From: Rhizobium sp. 2MFCol3.1
GTDB taxonomy: Bacteria > Pseudomonadota > Alphaproteobacteria > Rhizobiales > Rhizobiaceae
Direction: 5' to 3'
Assembly (NCBI RefSeq): GCF_000377565.1
Contig: NZ_KB898366.1
Coordinates: 100,906 to 164,905 of the forward strand
DNA: 64,000 nt
Part shown: one piece after another, positions 60,858 through 64,000 of the stretch
Layout of the letters: the number at the start of each line of letters is the position of its first letter
Numbering within the stretch: position 1 is the first letter of the stretch
The notes under the pieces: model-generated
The model's input: the letters and a program-made list of their open reading frames with translations, nothing else
What the model was told of the DNA's origin: nothing
The model's database searches: none
Program-made: the position numbers and the translations under genes

Positions 60858-60921
60858 CCACTGCGGCCCACATCCCGATGGCCATGCCGCGGGATGTGGG
60901 TCAGTTGCTCAAGGAACCGCC

Positions 60922-61785
60922 ATGGTCGCGCGCAAATCCCCCTATCCCTACTGGTTCGTGCTTCCAGCGGCGGTGGTCTTTACCACGCTCTTTCTGGCGC
61001 CCACCATCGCATCCTTCTGGTTCAGCCTCACGCGCTGGGATCTCTTCAATACCGAGTTTATCGGGCTGGAGAACTACAAGCAGTTCTTCCGCGAGCCGTT
61101 CCTGATCAAGGGGCTGCTCAACACTGTGATCTATGCCATAACGACATCCGCAGCCAAGACCGTACTCGGTCTGTTGCTCGCCGTTTTGCTGACGTCGGGG
61201 ATATGGGCGCAAGGCGCGCTGCGCACGATCATCTTTTTCCCCGTTCTCGTCTCCACCATCGGCGTCGGCATCACCTTTTCCGTTCTGATGCATCCGACCC
61301 GTGGCCTGATCAACGTCGCTCTGGCGGCGCTCGGCATTCACGGCCCCGGCTGGCTCACAGATCCGGCGCTGGCGCTCTATTCCATAGTCTTCGTCGATGT
61401 CTGGAAGGGGATCGGCCTTGCGACCGTCATCTATATCGCCGGCCTCGCTTCCATCAGCCCTGACTACTACGAAGCTGCGCGCATCGATGGCGCGACACGC
61501 CGGCAGATGTTCTTCCGCGTAACCGTGCCGCTCTCCAAGCCGGCAACCGTAACCGTGGTCACGCTGTCGCTGATCGGCGGGTTGCGCAGCTTCGACCTGA
61601 TCTGGGCCATGACCAAGGGCGGCCCCGGCTTCTCCTCGGATGTTCTGGCAAGCGTCATCTACAAGCAGTACCAGGCGGGCTTCTATGGCCTTTCCACCGC
61701 CGGAAACGTCATTCTCTTCCTGCTGATCGGCTTGATCGTTTTGCCTCTCACCGCCTGGTTCAACCGCAAGGAGATCGACCTTTGA
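60922..61785 (+). CDS. Carbohydrate ABC permease (MalF/UgpA type)
   Basis: A 287-residue permease with six helices and the coupling loop YYEAARIDGATRRQMFFRVT (about 188-207). The ATG at 60922 follows AAGGA. Its end overlaps the next permease gene by 4 bp (TTGA), so the two subunits are translationally coupled. Confidence 0.9.
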   Translation: MVARKSPYPYWFVLPAAVVFTTLFLAPTIASFWFSLTRWDLFNTEFIGLENYKQFFREPFLIKGLLNTVIYAITTSAAKTVLGLLLAVLLTSGIWAQGALRTIIFFPVLVSTIGVGITFSVLMHPTRGLINVALAALGIHGPGWLTDPALALYSIVFVDVWKGIGLATVIYIAGLASISPDYYEAARIDGATRRQMFFRVTVPLSKPATVTVVTLSLIGGLRSFDLIWAMTKGGPGFSSDVLASVIYKQYQAGFYGLSTAGNVILFLLIGLIVLPLTAWFNRKEIDL

Positions 61786-62606
61786 CGCGGCGCCAACTCT
61801 ATAGCGGGATCGCGGCGATGCTCGCCTGCGGCGTGATCTTCGTCTTGCCATTTCTGTTCGTCTTTCTGACCGCCGCCAAGACAAGGCAGGAGGCCCAGGC
61901 GCTGACCTTCACATGGCCGGGCGAATGGCAACTTTGGCAAAACTTCATGGATGTGATCGAAGCTCGGAACTACATGCTCTTCCTGGCCTACTTCAACTCG
62001 ACGGTCATCACAGTCGTCGCGGTAACACTGCTTGTGCTTTTCGGCGCCATGGTCGGCTATGTCGTGCAGCGGCGTCCTTCGCGCTGGAACACCGTGATCT
62101 ACGGCTTCGTGCTGGCCGGTCTGATGATCCCCCCCGCAGTGGTTCCGACGATCTGGGTGCTGCAGTCGCTCGATCTCTTCAAGACCATATCCGGCATGAT
62201 CCTCATTCAGGTCGCTTACGGCCTGTCGTTCACGGTCCTTTTGTTTCGAAGCTTCATCGCCGCCATCCCGCGTGATCTCGACGAAGCGGCGATCGTCGAT
62301 GGTGCCAAGCCGCTGCAGATCTTCTTCCGCGTCGTGCTGCCACTACTGAAACCAGTGACCGTCACCGTGATCGTCGTGCAGTCGATTGCGATCTTCAACG
62401 ACTTCACCAACCCGCTCTATTATCTTCCAGGCCGCGAAAACGTTACCGTGCAGCTCACCCTCTATAATTTTCAGGGGCAGTTTCAGACACAATTCAATCT
62501 GTTGTTCATGAACATCCTGCTGGTGACCATCCCGCCGCTCATCGTCTTCATCTTCTTCAACCGGCAGATCGTGGCGGGCATGACCGCCGGCGCCGTGAAA
62601 GGGTAA
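61782..62606 (+). CDS. Carbohydrate ABC permease (MalG/UgpE type)
   Basis: A 274-residue permease with six helices and the coupling loop DLDEAAIVDGAKPLQIFFRV (about 166-185). The TTG start at 61782 overlaps the preceding stop. It pairs with the MalF-type subunit encoded just upstream. Confidence 0.9.
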   Translation: MTRRQLYSGIAAMLACGVIFVLPFLFVFLTAAKTRQEAQALTFTWPGEWQLWQNFMDVIEARNYMLFLAYFNSTVITVVAVTLLVLFGAMVGYVVQRRPSRWNTVIYGFVLAGLMIPPAVVPTIWVLQSLDLFKTISGMILIQVAYGLSFTVLLFRSFIAAIPRDLDEAAIVDGAKPLQIFFRVVLPLLKPVTVTVIVVQSIAIFNDFTNPLYYLPGRENVTVQLTLYNFQGQFQTQFNLLFMNILLVTIPPLIVFIFFNRQIVAGMTAGAVKG

Positions 62607-62609
62607 TTC

Positions 62610-63590
62610 ATGACTAGTGTCGTGCTTCAGGATGTCCGCAAGAGCTTCGGCAGCCTTGATGTCATCAAGGGCATCGATCTCAAGATCGAAGCGGGTGAAT
62701 TCTGCGTCTTCGTAGGCCCGTCCGGTTGCGGAAAATCGACGCTGCTGCGCATGATCTCCGGGCTCGAGACATCGACTTCGGGCAAGATGTTCATCGACGG
62801 CAAGGACGTGACGGCAGCCGAACCATCCGAGCGCGGCATCGCGATGGTGTTTCAGTCCTACGCGCTTTATCCGCACCTGACCGTCGCCGAAAACATCGGC
62901 TTCGGCCTGTCGCTCGCCCGGCGGCCCAAGGCTGAGATCGCGGAGAAGGTCAAGCAGACAGCAGAAACACTGCAGCTCTCGCATCTCCTCGATCGCAAGC
63001 CGAAGGCGCTTTCAGGCGGGCAGCGCCAGCGCGTCGCGATCGGCCGGGCGATCATTCGCAATCCGAAGGTCTTCCTGTTCGACGAACCGCTCTCAAACCT
63101 CGACGCCTCCCTGCGCTCACAAATGCGCATCGAGCTCACCGAACTCCACGCGAAGCTCGGCGCGACCATGATCTACGTCACCCATGACCAGGTGGAGGCG
63201 ATGACCATGGCCGACAAGATCGTCGTCTTGAACGGCGGCACCATTGAACAGGTCGGCTCGCCGATGACGCTCTACAACAATCCCGCCACGCCTTTCGTCG
63301 CCGGCTTCATCGGCTCTCCGAAGACGAACCTCTTCGAAGGCCAGATCGCCGCAGAAGAGGGATGCCGGATCTACGGCATCCGCCCGGAGCATCTGACGCT
63401 TTCGACCACCGACGGCAAATGGAAAGGCGCTGTCCGCTATGTCGAACGGCTCGGTGCCGACGCGATCGTGTATCTGGATGTTCCCGGATTGCCGTCATTG
63501 GTTGTCCGCACCGATGGCGATCGCCGGGTCGAGATCGGCGAAAGCCTGTTTGTCTCACCGGTTGCGGGCAAGGAGCAGCGGTTTCAATAG
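62610..63590 (+). CDS. Carbohydrate ABC ATP-binding protein (MalK/UgpC type)
   Basis: A 326-residue ATPase: Walker A GPSGCGKST (about 37-45), Q-loop MVFQSYALYPHLTV, signature LSGGQRQR, Walker B VFLFDEPLSNLDA, switch His in YVTHDQVEA, and a C-terminal TOBE/OB regulatory domain (about 240-326, YGIRPEHLTL). Last gene of the rhamnoside operon; such ATPases are often shared among sugar importers. Confidence 0.9.
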   Translation: MTSVVLQDVRKSFGSLDVIKGIDLKIEAGEFCVFVGPSGCGKSTLLRMISGLETSTSGKMFIDGKDVTAAEPSERGIAMVFQSYALYPHLTVAENIGFGLSLARRPKAEIAEKVKQTAETLQLSHLLDRKPKALSGGQRQRVAIGRAIIRNPKVFLFDEPLSNLDASLRSQMRIELTELHAKLGATMIYVTHDQVEAMTMADKIVVLNGGTIEQVGSPMTLYNNPATPFVAGFIGSPKTNLFEGQIAAEEGCRIYGIRPEHLTLSTTDGKWKGAVRYVERLGADAIVYLDVPGLPSLVVRTDGDRRVEIGESLFVSPVAGKEQRFQ

Positions 63591-63622
63591 CGGCACGACG
63601 AAGCGTTTGGCGTTCGCTATGT

Positions 63623-63644
63623 GCGTGCTATTCGCGTGCTATTC
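63623..63644. repeat. Perfect 11-bp tandem duplication
   Basis: GCGTGCTATTC occurs twice in immediate succession (63623-63633 and 63634-63644), between the ATPase stop and the insertion sequence. It may be a replication slip or a trace of an earlier insertion or excision. Confidence 0.5.
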
Positions 63645-63731
63645 GGAGCGTCGTGTATGGAGGCGGCCAGCACCCACGTCCAGTATTTCCGCGCGACTAT
63701 GTTCCATAATCTATCTTATGCGATAACGTTG

Positions 63732-64000
63732 TGTAAGGGCTATTTAGTAATGCGACAGTTGGGCCAGTTAGAGATGCGACAGTCTCGCCTCTCGACGCAC
63801 TGGTCAAAGCCAACGTTGGGAGCAAGGATGACGATCTTCAGTCTGGTCGAGACCATGAGCGGTCGGAGTCGTCATGTCCTTTTTGATCACCATGTCGCAG
63901 AAAGAATTGCATCGCCTCGAATTCATCCAGAAGATCCGTGACGAACGTCTGAGCGTCGTCCAGGCAGCCGAACGGCTCGACCTCAGTCGAAGCCAGGTCC
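63732..64000 (+). mobile_element. Left end of an insertion sequence (probable ISNCY/IS1202-like), truncated by window
   Basis: The transposase gene at 63874 is preceded by a non-coding end in which ATGCGACAGT appears twice in direct orientation (63750-63759 and 63774-63783). Such subterminal repeats are typical transposase-binding sites. The exact left boundary and the target duplication cannot be fixed because the right end lies outside the window. Confidence 0.6.
63874..64000 (+). CDS. Transposase, N-terminal part (runs off the window)
   Basis: The first 42 codons encode MSQKELHRLEFIQKIRDERL followed by a helix-turn-helix (SVVQAAERLDLSRSQV), the usual N-terminus of ISNCY-type transposases. 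ATGs occur at 63874 and 63892; the second fits family starts as well. The catalytic DDE core would lie beyond position 64000. Confidence 0.7.
   Translation, partial: MSFLITMSQKELHRLEFIQKIRDERLSVVQAAERLDLSRSQV

Noticed and set aside
1..64000. CRISPR arrays, rRNA or tRNA genes, replication origin genes
   Set aside because: No regularly spaced direct repeats, no rRNA or foldable tRNA sequence and no repABC or dnaA-like gene was seen anywhere in the window.

Overview
The window comes from a GC-rich alphaproteobacterium, most likely a member of the Rhizobiaceae (Rhizobium, Ensifer, Neorhizobium or Agrobacterium). This rests on lineage-typical families (DUF982, BA14K, short XRE regulators, many ABC uptake operons, an Orn/Lys/Arg decarboxylase next to a GNAT protein) and on a TGA-N9-TCA box, the form recognised by the rhizobial iron regulator RirA, in front of an iron-uptake sigma-factor gene. 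There are no rRNA, tRNA, replication or core housekeeping genes, so an accessory replicon (megaplasmid or chromid) or a catabolic island is likely. The exact species cannot be read from this sequence.

Layout. 1-2850 is an eroded accessory stretch: an AbiE-type antitoxin with strong operator-like palindromes, a small XRE regulator, a rhizobial hypothetical gene and the broken 3' end of a Fic gene. 2850-12833 holds two related catabolic units on either side of a LysR gene. The first has an NMT1/THI5-type ABC transporter with an SDR enzyme, an allantoinase/hydantoinase-like amidohydrolase, a DUF3830 protein and an acetamidase/formamidase. The second has a TRZ/ATZ-type amidohydrolase and a paralogous solute-binding protein without its own permease. 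Together they look like uptake and stepwise hydrolysis of a cyclic amide, ureide or pyrimidine-like compound. 13336-16043 contains small genes and a DMT transporter fragment.

16091-22774 is the most interesting region. It is a tightly packed operon of a GGDEF-EAL protein, a degenerate HATPase-like protein, a STAS-like/SAM-methyltransferase fusion, a membrane PP2C (SpoIIE-type) phosphatase with an extracytoplasmic sensor, an HATPase switch kinase and a STAS antagonist. The layout resembles the SiaABCD partner-switch/c-di-GMP module of Pseudomonas but carries extra parts.

23086-26025 is a GNAT/decarboxylase pair. 26472-32035 is an operon with an FecBCD-type ABC importer, an LLM flavin monooxygenase and a ketopantoate-reductase-like enzyme. 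32386-40522 is a divergent sugar-acid-like locus: an enolase-superfamily dehydratase, a DHDPS-family aldolase and a GntR/FCD regulator face a complete peptide-type ABC transporter. 41379-45008 has a CHASE4-like-GGDEF-EAL protein, a flavin reductase and an L,D-transpeptidase. 45192-52131 is a complete surface-signalling siderophore locus (FecI sigma factor, FecR, TonB receptor with a signalling domain, FhuD, double-length FhuB) but has no FhuC ATPase. 52294-56036 carries a metallophosphoesterase, a frameshifted Fic gene, a histidine-kinase remnant and a BA14K protein. 56042-63590 is a LacI-controlled rhamnoside locus (GH78 alpha-L-rhamnosidase plus a complete carbohydrate ABC importer). The window ends inside the 5' part of an insertion sequence.

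Most of the DNA therefore encodes import-and-degrade modules of a soil or plant-associated bacterium, interspersed with c-di-GMP signalling and with decaying toxin-like and transporter genes at the module borders.
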